NCBI GenBank assembly: GCA_963780165.1
Contig: CAWABB010000001.1
Span: 2,046,001 to 2,110,000, forward strand
Source: CAWABB01 sp963780165
GTDB taxonomy: Bacteria; Bacteroidota; Ignavibacteria; UBA10030; UBA6906
DNA: 64,000 bases
Reading direction: 5' to 3'
Under the pieces are notes generated by a model. That model did not search any database and was not told the DNA's origin. It worked only from the letters and a program-made list of their open reading frames with translations. Below are positions 39,658-47,857 of the stretch, one piece after another; within the stretch, counting starts at the first letter, position 1; each line of letters starts with the position of its first letter. The position numbers were made by a program, and so were the translations under genes.

Positions 39658-41388
39658 ATGCTCACATCCCTGCACATTCAGAATTATGCCCTGATCGAGG
39701 ACCTGACGGCCTCGTTCCCCAACGGCCTCGTGATCCTCACGGGGGAGACCGGTGCCGGGAAATCCATCATCATTGATGCCCTCGGACTGGTGATCGGGGA
39801 ACGGGCGAGTGTGGAAGGAGTTCGTGCGGGCGCCGAGCGCGCAGTTGTCGAGGCGGTGTTCGATACCATCGGCAACGCGAAGCTCAACGCGTTCCTCCGG
39901 TCCAACGACATGGATCCCACCGACGAGCTCATCGTCCGCCGCGAAATCTCCCGTCGCGGGCAGAGCCGGTGCTTCGTTAACGACTCCCCGGTCACGCTCA
40001 CCGTCCTCAAACAGATTGGCGAGTTCCTGGTCGACCTCCACGGACAGCACGAGCACCAGTCGCTCCTGCGTCCGGAGACGCACGTCACGATGCTGGATGA
40101 GTTCGGCGGGCTGGAAGACATGGTGAGGGGATACCAGGAGGCGCTGGGGCGGCTGCGATCTGCCTCTGCGGAGCTTGCCGATCTGCGCAAGCGGGAGCGG
40201 CAACTCATGGAGAAGCGGGAGTTTACAGCCTTCCAGCTCTCCGAGATCGACGCGGTTGCCCCTCGCGGGGGCGAGGAGGGCGAGCTCCAGGAAGCGCTGA
40301 CCATCCTTGAGAACGCGGAGCGATTGTTCAGCACGACGGGTGAATTGTACGAAGCGATGTACGGCGCGGAACGTTCCGTTCACGATGTCCTCGTGCTTGC
40401 GCGCAACCAGCTGCAGGATCTTGCGGCGATCGACCGTCAGTTCGCGGACGCCGCCCGCGAATGCGCAGGGGCGGTGGCGGTGGTGGCCGAGGTGGCCCGG
40501 TTCATCCAGAGCTACAACGCGGGGATCGAGTTCGCTCCGGATCGCCTCGAGGAGTTGCGCGACAGGCTCGGGCGGCTCTCTCTCCTCAAGAAAAAGTTCG
40601 GCGGTTCGCTGGAATCCGTCCTTGCCCGGCGCGAGGAGCTAGCGTCCGAGCTCTCGCTGGCCGAGAATTTCACGGCGGTCATCCAGCGGCTGGCGGGCGA
40701 CGCGGAGGCGGCCCGCGGTGAATGCGCTCTGCTGGCCGAGCGCCTTTCGGCCAAGCGCCATGAGTTCGCGCGCCGCATCGATAAGGGAATTCTCGTCGAG
40801 CTGGCGAAGCTCGGCATCCCCGACGCGAAGTTCACCACGCGGATAACCAGAAGCGGCGTCGACGATGACGTTGCGGGCGACATGTGGATACCCGCCGGCG
40901 GGCGGAGGGTGGTCCTGAATGCCAGAGGTGTGGATCAGGTGGAATTCTATATCTCCACGAACGTGGGCGAGGAGGAGCGGCCACTGGTCAGGGTGGCGTC
41001 CGGCGGCGAGATTTCGCGCATCATGCTTGGCCTCAAGTCGATCCTGGCCAAATCCGACCGCCTGCCGGTCCTGATCTTCGATGAAATCGATGTCGGCGTC
41101 AGCGGTCGCATTGCACAGGCCGTGGGGAAGAGCCTGAAATCGCTTTCGTCGTTCCATCAGGTGGTTGCGATTACCCATCTGCCGCAAATCGCGGGGCTCG
41201 CGGATGCGCACTTCGTGGTATCGAAGTTGGAACGGAAGGGGCGCGCGACCACGCAGTTGCGGCAGCTCACGCTGGACGAGCAAGTCATGGAAGTCGCAAA
41301 GCTTATGAGCGGGGCGAGCGTCACCGAGACTGCACAGGAGGGCGCGCGCGAGTTGATGGGCCTCAAACGTTCTCAACGGGCATCGTAA
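39658..41388 (+). CDS. recN: DNA repair protein RecN
   Basis: A 576-residue SMC-like ATPase for double-strand-break repair. The N terminus has LTSLHIQNYALIEDL and the Walker A GETGAGKSIIIDALGL; the centre is a coiled coil; the C terminus has the ABC signature SGGEISRIML, Walker B VLIFDEIDVGVSG and VVAITHLPQIAG. Length is normal. It appears to have its own promoter. cysS starts 4 bp after its stop. Confidence 0.97.
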   Translation: MLTSLHIQNYALIEDLTASFPNGLVILTGETGAGKSIIIDALGLVIGERASVEGVRAGAERAVVEAVFDTIGNAKLNAFLRSNDMDPTDELIVRREISRRGQSRCFVNDSPVTLTVLKQIGEFLVDLHGQHEHQSLLRPETHVTMLDEFGGLEDMVRGYQEALGRLRSASAELADLRKRERQLMEKREFTAFQLSEIDAVAPRGGEEGELQEALTILENAERLFSTTGELYEAMYGAERSVHDVLVLARNQLQDLAAIDRQFADAARECAGAVAVVAEVARFIQSYNAGIEFAPDRLEELRDRLGRLSLLKKKFGGSLESVLARREELASELSLAENFTAVIQRLAGDAEAARGECALLAERLSAKRHEFARRIDKGILVELAKLGIPDAKFTTRITRSGVDDDVAGDMWIPAGGRRVVLNARGVDQVEFYISTNVGEEERPLVRVASGGEISRIMLGLKSILAKSDRLPVLIFDEIDVGVSGRIAQAVGKSLKSLSSFHQVVAITHLPQIAGLADAHFVVSKLERKGRATTQLRQLTLDEQVMEVAKLMSGASVTETAQEGARELMGLKRSQRAS

Positions 41389-41392
41389 TCCC

Positions 41393-42841
41393 ATGGGTCT
41401 CCGTGTCTACAATACGCTGACGCGCACGAAAGAGGAGTTCGTTCCTCTCAATCCACCGCAGGTCGGAATGTACGTCTGCGGCCCCACCGTGTACGGGCAC
41501 TCACACCTCGGGCACGCCAAAAGCTACGTGTCGTTCGACGTGATCGTGCGGTATCTCCGCCATTCGGGATACAGGGTGCTGTACGTCCAGAATATTACGG
41601 ATGTCGGCCACCTGTCGGACGATGCAGACATGGGCGAGGACAAGATCGAAAAGCAGTCCCGCATGGACCGGGTTCACCCGATGCAGCTCGCGGAGACGTA
41701 CACGCGGAGCTACTTCGAAGACATGGATGCGCTCGGCGTTCTGCGGCCCGACATCTCCCCTCGTGCAACCGGGCATATCACCGAGCAAATCGACCTCGTC
41801 CGCAGGCTGATGGAGGGGGGGCATGCCTACGAATCCGGCGGGTCGGTCTATTTCGATATCGGGTCGTTTGCCGCATATGGCAAGCTGTCGGGCCGGACGG
41901 TTGAGGAGATGTCGTCAGGGGTGCGGATCGAGGTCCGGTCGGAGAAACGACATCCGGCGGATTTCGCTCTCTGGAAGCGTGCCGAGGCCGGGCACATCAT
42001 GCGCTGGCCGAGCCCGTGGGGTGAGGGATTCCCGGGGTGGCACATCGAATGCTCGGCGATGTCGATGAAGTATCTGGGGGAGAGCATCGACATTCACGGC
42101 GGGGGGCTCGAGAATCAGTTCCCGCACCACGAGTCAGAAATCGCTCAGAGCGAGGCGGCAACGCACAAACCGTTCATCAAGTACTGGCTACACAACAACA
42201 TGGTGACGGTCGACGGGAAGAAGATGGGAAAGTCCCTGGGCAATTTCGTGACGCTCAAGGATGCCTTCGCCACGTGGCACCCGCGGGTCGTCAGGCTGTT
42301 CATCCTTCAGAGTCACTACCGGAGTCCGCTCGATTTCAGCAAGGCCGCGGTGGATGGGGCCGGAAAGGGGCTCGAGAAGATGGACGCCGCCATCCTGCGT
42401 CTGCGCGCGATGGTTCGCGACGAGGGATCGGGGAACGACGCATCGACGATGGACGTCGCGGCGTACCGGTCCGCGTTCATGGAGGCAATGGATGATGACT
42501 TCAATACGCCGCGTGCGGTCGCCGTGGTGTTCGATTTCTTGCGGGAGATGAATACGATGCTTGGCGCATCGCGGCCCTCGGCGGCGGACCTGCGCGAGAT
42601 GGATACCTGGATCTCCACCCATGTGGGCGCGGTTCTGGGGCTCGATCCCGGAGCGAAGGCCACCACCGCTGCGACAGAGGAAACCCTCCCGCGGCTGATG
42701 GACCTCCTGATCGGGTTGCGTCAGGAGATCCGGCAGCAGAAATTGTGGCCTCTTGCCGATCGGATCCGGGATGGACTTGCCGCACTTGGCATGACCCTGG
42801 AGGATGGGAAGGACGGGACGACGTGGAAGAAAATGTCCTGA
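41393..42841 (+). CDS. cysS: Cysteinyl-tRNA synthetase
   Basis: A 482-residue class I synthetase. The HIGH-like motif is within CGPTVYGHSHLGHAKS, preceded by the zinc-binding Cys; further zinc ligands lie in WHIECSAMS and HHESE; KMSKS is represented by KKMGKSLGN. The C-terminal anticodon-binding part is complete. The gene overlaps the start of the amidohydrolase by 19 bp. Confidence 0.97.
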   Translation: MGLRVYNTLTRTKEEFVPLNPPQVGMYVCGPTVYGHSHLGHAKSYVSFDVIVRYLRHSGYRVLYVQNITDVGHLSDDADMGEDKIEKQSRMDRVHPMQLAETYTRSYFEDMDALGVLRPDISPRATGHITEQIDLVRRLMEGGHAYESGGSVYFDIGSFAAYGKLSGRTVEEMSSGVRIEVRSEKRHPADFALWKRAEAGHIMRWPSPWGEGFPGWHIECSAMSMKYLGESIDIHGGGLENQFPHHESEIAQSEAATHKPFIKYWLHNNMVTVDGKKMGKSLGNFVTLKDAFATWHPRVVRLFILQSHYRSPLDFSKAAVDGAGKGLEKMDAAILRLRAMVRDEGSGNDASTMDVAAYRSAFMEAMDDDFNTPRAVAVVFDFLREMNTMLGASRPSAADLREMDTWISTHVGAVLGLDPGAKATTAATEETLPRLMDLLIGLRQEIRQQKLWPLADRIRDGLAALGMTLEDGKDGTTWKKMS

Positions 42842-44385
42842 TCATTGCCGACGGCCTTGTTCTGACATGCGACCCGGACAATCGCGCCGGCTCGCTGACG
42901 CTTGTCGTACGGTCTGGCAAGGTCATCGAGATGGGGGAGGATTCCGCGGCGATTCGGGCTCGCTACCCGGGCGCCGCCGTGATGAATGCCTCCGGGATGC
43001 TCGTCATTCCGGGCTTCGTGAACGCGCACGTACACTCGGCAAGCTATGTGCTCCGGGACATCACGACCGGAGTCCCGCTGAGCGGGTGGAACGCGAACGC
43101 TCAGCTGCGCGACGCCATGAGCCGCCTGGAATCCCCCGCGATGTCGACCGACGTCATGACGATTGTCAGGGCGGCGACGGCCGCGCATGTGAAATCCGGG
43201 ACGACCGCTGTTGCGGAAATGACCGCGGAGCTCGACGCAGACGTATTCAGGCGCGCCGTCAATGCGATGGGGGAGTCCGGTGTGCGTGCGCTGTCCGTGG
43301 TGCGCACCTGGGACCAGATGGCGGCTGCCCGCGAGCTTGCTGCCGAAGGGCATGTGTTTGCGATGGACCTCGGAGCCGAAGAGGATTTCACGGTGTACAG
43401 TCTGGAGAGCCGGATCCATGCGGCGCGGGAAGCCGGCATGCCGCTGGTTGCACACGTAGGCGAAATGCGCGAGCATGTCGAGATGGTGCGGCGGAATTTC
43501 CAGAAGTCGCTGTTCCATGTCTTGCGCGACTTCGGGGCGCTTCACACCGACACCCTGTGCGCGCACATGAATCACTGCACGGAACCCGACGCCCAGGCCC
43601 TGCGCGACGCAGGATGCACGCTGACCATCTGCATCGGCTCTGCGATGGCGAAGCAGACCGGCTACCCGTTCCTGCGCAGCCTCATGGCGCACGACGTGCG
43701 CCTTGCAGTCGGGACGGATTGGGGGGCGTTTGATGTCCTTGCCGAAGCCCGCCTTCTTGCGCAGCTCCCGGCGTGGATCCCCGGGATCCCGGAATTCACC
43801 GCGGTCGAGCTGCTCCGCATGGCCACCATCAACGGTGCTGAGACGCTCGGGATCGGAAGCGAGACCGGGTCGATCGAACCAGGCAAGCGCGCAGATCTCG
43901 TACTGATGAAGCTCGACGACATCCGGATCCCCGCTGTGCCCTCACCCGTTTCGGCAGAGAGCCTTGCAGCGCTGCTGATGCGTTCGCCACAGTCGCCCGC
44001 GGTGTCCGATGTGCTGGTGCAGGGCGTGTTCGAAGTGCACAACAGTGTGCTGGTGCGCCAGGATGAACAGGCATTGCTGTCGGATCTCCATCGGCTCCGG
44101 GAGCGGTGGGGGATAAGTGCTGCGGCTCCAGTGTCTGCCTCGGGCTCAGATGAGCCACGGGCCTCTGTGCTCGCGCGCTCCAAGGTGCTCCAGCTGGTGC
44201 CACGCGAGCCGGATCTTCCGCATGAGGCCGTCCCCGCGCCATCGCAGACATCTTCCGGGCAGCCACAAGAACGTACAGCAAATCTCAGCGCACCAAAGCG
44301 CCGGGTCAGTCCGAAACGTCCCGCCATCCACCCCGAGCTCCCCAAAGATGTTCGTCGTGTCTTCGGTGAGGACGATGAAACGTAG
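42823..44385 (+). CDS. Amidohydrolase of the TRZ/ATZ/guanine-deaminase class
   Basis: A 520-residue protein from a GTG start at 42823 inside the end of cysS. The metal-dependent hydrolase core shows PGFVNAHVHSAS (HxH), AHVGE, CAHMNH and GTDWGAFD (catalytic Asp), so the metal site looks complete. It most resembles deaminases of adenosine-type or triazine substrates such as MTA/SAH deaminases. An aminofutalosine deaminase role is possible given the MqnA-like gene nearby, but that is speculation. The last 85 residues are an extra Pro/Ser/Arg/Glu-rich tail, probably disordered and not part of the fold. It overlaps the next gene by 11 bp. Confidence 0.82.
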   Translation: MEENVLIIADGLVLTCDPDNRAGSLTLVVRSGKVIEMGEDSAAIRARYPGAAVMNASGMLVIPGFVNAHVHSASYVLRDITTGVPLSGWNANAQLRDAMSRLESPAMSTDVMTIVRAATAAHVKSGTTAVAEMTAELDADVFRRAVNAMGESGVRALSVVRTWDQMAAARELAAEGHVFAMDLGAEEDFTVYSLESRIHAAREAGMPLVAHVGEMREHVEMVRRNFQKSLFHVLRDFGALHTDTLCAHMNHCTEPDAQALRDAGCTLTICIGSAMAKQTGYPFLRSLMAHDVRLAVGTDWGAFDVLAEARLLAQLPAWIPGIPEFTAVELLRMATINGAETLGIGSETGSIEPGKRADLVLMKLDDIRIPAVPSPVSAESLAALLMRSPQSPAVSDVLVQGVFEVHNSVLVRQDEQALLSDLHRLRERWGISAAAPVSASGSDEPRASVLARSKVLQLVPREPDLPHEAVPAPSQTSSGQPQERTANLSAPKRRVSPKRPAIHPELPKDVRRVFGEDDET

Positions 44386-45145
44386 GATCACGGCCATCCT
44401 CGTGGCCGCACTGGCTGTCTCCCCACATCTGCGTGCCCAGGGGTCCGCCGGAACCGGAGGCGGCGTGGAACCGCGGACGATTGTCGACAAGCCCACGGCA
44501 GGTATCCTCCGCTCGGGGGCCCTCGCGCTCGACGTCGACCTGTTCGAGCATGGCGGCGTCCTCGGCGGGCTGTCAATAGGATTTCTGGATCGCGCGCTGA
44601 TCGGAGTGTCGTACGGGGGGTCGGACCTGGTTGGCGGAGATTCGCCGACAATGAACGACGTGCCGGGGATGCAACTGAAGGTGCGCGTGCTCGACGAATC
44701 GAGGACGGTCCCCGCTGTTGCTCTTGGATTCGATTCCCAGGGACGCGGCGAGTACGACCCGTCACAGGATCGATACGCGTTCAAGTCGCCCGGCGTGTAC
44801 GCCGTTGTCAGCAAGAACTCGGATTTCCTCGGATACCTCACCCTGCATGCCGGCGGCAACTACAGTCTTGAAAGGGGGGACGGCGACGACGATCTGAACG
44901 CATACGTTGGTGCCGAGAAGACGATCGGCGGAGCGCTGTCGTTGACGGCGGAGTACGATTTCGCATTTAATGACAACGACCACGACGCAAGGGGGAAGGG
45001 CCGCGGGTATCTCAACGCGGCACTCCGGTGGTCGATCGGAAGCGGGCTCACGCTCAGCGCTGTTTTCCAGGACCTCCTCCAGAATGGAGGGAACAACGTC
45101 TTCGCCCTGCGATCCCTCCGCCTGGAATACGTCACCCAACTCTGA
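44375..45145 (+). CDS. Outer-membrane beta-barrel protein, YjbH-like
   Basis: A 256-residue exported protein with a signal peptide (end near LRAQ) and then alternating hydrophobic/polar strands (LALDVDLFEHGG, RALIGVSYGGSDLVG, YAVVSKNSDFLGYLTLHAGGNY given in part), ending in LRLEYVTQL, a typical barrel end. The pattern GVSYGG...DVPG resembles YjbH-type barrels linked to exopolysaccharide genes, but no such genes are adjacent. The ATG at 44375 with GGTGAGG upstream is chosen; it overlaps the amidohydrolase stop. Confidence 0.7.
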   Translation: MKRRITAILVAALAVSPHLRAQGSAGTGGGVEPRTIVDKPTAGILRSGALALDVDLFEHGGVLGGLSIGFLDRALIGVSYGGSDLVGGDSPTMNDVPGMQLKVRVLDESRTVPAVALGFDSQGRGEYDPSQDRYAFKSPGVYAVVSKNSDFLGYLTLHAGGNYSLERGDGDDDLNAYVGAEKTIGGALSLTAEYDFAFNDNDHDARGKGRGYLNAALRWSIGSGLTLSAVFQDLLQNGGNNVFALRSLRLEYVTQL

Positions 45146-45212
45146 CTGTCTTCTATTTTACACGGTCCTGCCGCACCCGTCTATTCTGCTGCACAACACC
45201 CGGTTCTCCCCG

Positions 45213-45228
45213 TCCGGTCATTACCGGA
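45213..45228 (+). terminator. Small hairpin in the 216-bp gap after the barrel gene
   Basis: TCCGGT, CATT, ACCGGA make a perfect 6-bp stem followed by TTTC. It could be a weak terminator. The rest of 45146-45361 shows no gene and no convincing -35/-10 pair; GGAGGAACAAGGAGG just before 45362 is a very strong ribosome-binding region. Confidence 0.4.
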
Positions 45229-45361
45229 TTTCAGGGAGAAACCGCATTTATGGCCCCATTTTCAAGCATTTTCCATTCGCCCCCGCGGCCCCCGGTGGCA
45301 CCAGATTTGAACGTTCCTGACTGAGAAAGTTGTCGCTCTGGAGGAACAAGGAGGGCTGATC

Positions 45362-46282
45362 ATGAAGATGTCACCGACATTTGGCCTGATCGCAGCGATT
45401 GCCGGATCGCTGGCTATCGGCGGGTGCTACACGCAGTTCGAGAGCACCCAGGAGGATCAGCCTCCGGACGACATCACCTACTCCGAATCCGACACGCTGG
45501 AGGGTGGCACTGCCCTGACGGAGGGGTATGACGACGCCCGCTACCGGTTCTACGTGAACGTCGGCTATCCGTACTGGTCGCCCGGCTTCAGCATCGGCTT
45601 CTGGGATCCATACCCGTTTGACCCCTGGTACTATGGCCCGCCGGCATACTGGTATCCGTACGGCGCCTACTATTCTCCTGGCTGGTACTATCCGCCAGCG
45701 GCGTACTATCCCCCGGGATACTGGTACGGACCGCCGGCGACGGCGTATCCTGGCGGGTATGCCGGGTATACGAACAGGACATTCGGAGCGACGCGCGGGT
45801 ACGGGTCGATGCGGACAGGCACCGGCGCATATCGCGCCTCGTCTTCCAGCGTGGGCGTGAGATCCGGGTCCACCGTGGGACTTCGTCCTGCAGCCGCGAG
45901 GCCCGGTCGCACAACGGCGCAGCCAGCGGTGAACGGGCGGAAGACAACGAGGCAGGGAACCGTCGATCCTCCAGCGTCGTCATCGCCTGCAGTGCGGCAA
46001 GGCAACACCGGGAAACGGAGCCCATCGCCCCAGGTTCGGCCCACGCCCGAGCAACGGAAGAGGGAGGATGCCCGGACGCGCCAATCGGCCACGCCGCAAC
46101 GCGCGCCCGAGCGGAAGTCGGGAGATAGTTCCGTGAGGCCGCGTTCCAATGACTCGGGCGGTTCGCGTTCATACTCTCCGCCACCGTCGTCGGCTCCGGC
46201 GTCTCGACCTTCGGCGCCATCGCCCGGCAGCGGCTCGTCGAGTGGGGGATCAAGTGCCCCGCGGTCCGGCGGACGCCACTGA
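45362..46282 (+). CDS. Lipoprotein with Tyr/Pro/Trp/Gly-rich segment and long Ser/Arg/Pro-rich tail
   Basis: A 306-residue protein with a lipobox (AIGGC, Cys about 22). Residues about 60-140 are very rich in Tyr, Pro, Trp and Gly (WYYPPAAYYPPGYWYGPP). Residues about 150-306 are low-complexity Ser, Arg, Pro, Gly and Thr with no hydrophobic core and a basic charge. DUF-type fold assignment is not possible. Such proteins are usually exposed on the outer membrane and may be cohesive or adhesive, which is inference. Related Tyr/Pro-rich lipoproteins occur in this bacterial group. A doubled AGGAGG-type ribosome-binding region suggests high expression. Confidence 0.75.
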   Translation: MKMSPTFGLIAAIAGSLAIGGCYTQFESTQEDQPPDDITYSESDTLEGGTALTEGYDDARYRFYVNVGYPYWSPGFSIGFWDPYPFDPWYYGPPAYWYPYGAYYSPGWYYPPAAYYPPGYWYGPPATAYPGGYAGYTNRTFGATRGYGSMRTGTGAYRASSSSVGVRSGSTVGLRPAAARPGRTTAQPAVNGRKTTRQGTVDPPASSSPAVRQGNTGKRSPSPQVRPTPEQRKREDARTRQSATPQRAPERKSGDSSVRPRSNDSGGSRSYSPPPSSAPASRPSAPSPGSGSSSGGSSAPRSGGRH

Positions 46283-46320
46283 CGGCTGACCTGAATCTGT
46301 TGACATCATCCGAGAAGACA

Positions 46321-47763
46321 ATGCGCGCATGTACTCTGCGTTTGTTGATGCCGTTGGGAATCGCCACGCTCCTGTTCAGTGGCGTTGCACTCTCGCAGTT
46401 TCCCGAAGATGCCCTCCGGCTCTCAATGCCGGGGATCGGCGTCGGTACGCGAGCTCTCGGCATGGGGACCGCATACACTGGCGTGGCAAGCGACTACAGC
46501 GCGATCTACTGGAATCCCGCCGGCCTGGCCCAGCTGAAGTACGGCGAGTTCATGGGCGCGTTCACGTTCCCGAGCGTGACCGACGAAGGCACATTCTTCG
46601 GCAGCACGACGTCGACCACGGCCAGCGGAGCACATCTCGGCGCGCTCGGGTTTGCCGCACCGTTTCCGGTGAAGCGCGGGAGCTTCGTCGTGGCGCTTGG
46701 CTTCCACCGGGACAACTCATTCGCGAACGGCCTCGGGTATGAGGGTTTCAACCCCTCGTATAGCTACATCCAGAACTCTGCGCCCGACGGGCAACCGTAC
46801 GGGTACGATCTCACCGGCAATCTGGCGTATCAACTGTACCTGGCCGACCTGGATACGGTGAACGGAGTGTTCATCAGCCCGATCCGCGACAGGGTGACAC
46901 AGCTCGCGCAGGTGTCGGAGTCCGGGGGCATTGACGCGTGGTCGATCGCAGGGGCGATGGATCTTGCCTACAATTTCTCTTTCGGTGTCACGCTGACCTA
47001 CCATACCGGCTCATACGCGTACGACCGGCGGTACACCGAAGAGGACAGGGATCGGGTCTACCAGACCTACCCGTACGATTTCGGAATGCTGATGGTCGAC
47101 GAGTTCATCGAGGACGATATTTCCGGATTCTCGGCGCGCTTCGGGGTACACTACCGGGGCGATTTCCTCCGTTTCGGGCTTGTGGCGGTGACGCCCACGT
47201 GGTACTCGGTCAAAGAAACGTTTGGCGTCTCCAATGCCAGCACGACGTTCGACGATGGCTCATCGGAGCCGGCGAACTCGCGGTTCGCCACCAGGTACTA
47301 CACCGAATACGACGTCACGACACCCTGGATGCTGAGCGGCGGTCTCGCGTTTTCCTTCGGCGACCTGCTGGTGCTGTCGGGGAGCGCGGACATGCGCGAT
47401 TACTCGACGATGAAGTTCAGCAACGCGACGCCGGAGGTGGAGGGGCTCAACAATGATATCAGGACGACCTTCCGCACGACGGTCAACCTGCGGGCTGGCG
47501 CCGAGCTGCTGATCCCATGGACGACCATTCGTCTGCGCGCCGGCGCGATGCTGCTTCCCTCGCCGTACAAGGATGATCCCGACTACTACGACAGGAAGTA
47601 TATCACCGGCGGCATCGGCATCCTCTTCGGAGGAAACGTGATGCTCGAAGCCGCATACGCCTACGGCTGGTGGGACTCCATTCGTGCGAACGATGTTGCG
47701 AGCAGCGTCTACGAACACGTGACCTCCCAGACCGCCATGCTCGGACTCTCGTACAGGTTCTGA
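46321..47763 (+). CDS. OmpP1/FadL/TodX-type outer-membrane transport protein
   Basis: A 480-residue exported barrel. After a signal peptide (end near ALSQ), the N terminus has GIGVGTRALGMGTAYTGVASDYSAIYWNPAGLAQL (given in part), the NPAG motif typical of the OmpP1/PorV-like and FadL families. The rest is amphipathic strands ending in LGLSYRF, a canonical barrel C terminus with final Phe. Family members admit hydrophobic molecules; PorV-like members serve type IX secretion. Which role applies here is open. The ATG at 46321 is chosen over a TTG at 46300. Confidence 0.82.
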   Translation: MRACTLRLLMPLGIATLLFSGVALSQFPEDALRLSMPGIGVGTRALGMGTAYTGVASDYSAIYWNPAGLAQLKYGEFMGAFTFPSVTDEGTFFGSTTSTTASGAHLGALGFAAPFPVKRGSFVVALGFHRDNSFANGLGYEGFNPSYSYIQNSAPDGQPYGYDLTGNLAYQLYLADLDTVNGVFISPIRDRVTQLAQVSESGGIDAWSIAGAMDLAYNFSFGVTLTYHTGSYAYDRRYTEEDRDRVYQTYPYDFGMLMVDEFIEDDISGFSARFGVHYRGDFLRFGLVAVTPTWYSVKETFGVSNASTTFDDGSSEPANSRFATRYYTEYDVTTPWMLSGGLAFSFGDLLVLSGSADMRDYSTMKFSNATPEVEGLNNDIRTTFRTTVNLRAGAELLIPWTTIRLRAGAMLLPSPYKDDPDYYDRKYITGGIGILFGGNVMLEAAYAYGWWDSIRANDVASSVYEHVTSQTAMLGLSYRF

Positions 47764-47771
47764 TTCCGTGG

Positions 47772-47800
47772 TTGAATCACCGCCGGTGTTTGGCTATATT
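47772..47800 (+). promoter_or_regulatory. Predicted promoter of the penicillin-acylase gene
   Basis: TTGAAT (47772-47777), 17 bp, TATATT (47795-47800). The expected start falls inside the perfect dyad that begins at 47801. Leader about 50 nt to the GTG at 47858. Confidence 0.75.
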
Positions 47801-47827
47801 GGGGTCCATCAGAGCATGATGGACCCC
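47801..47827 (+). promoter_or_regulatory. Perfect 11-bp inverted repeat directly after the -10 box
   Basis: GGGGTCCATCA (47801-47811) and TGATGGACCCC (47817-47827) are exact reverse complements around a 5-nt centre (GAGCA). It touches the -10 box, so as DNA it could be a repressor operator, and as RNA it would be a 5'-terminal hairpin. It could also end transcription of the porin gene, but no U-tract follows. Confidence 0.65.
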
Positions 47828-47857
47828 ACGTGTTTCTAGCCCCTGGAGCATGACCCC

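Noticed and set aside
45180..45330. Two overlapping plus-strand ORFs of about 100 codons before the Tyr-rich lipoprotein
   Set aside because: They start inside the barrel gene, lack ribosome-binding sites and have random-looking composition.
45600..45760. Tandem nucleotide repeat in the Tyr/Pro-rich region
   Set aside because: Tyr-Pro-Pro codons recur but with varied spacing and codons; amino-acid bias explains it better than a true tandem repeat.
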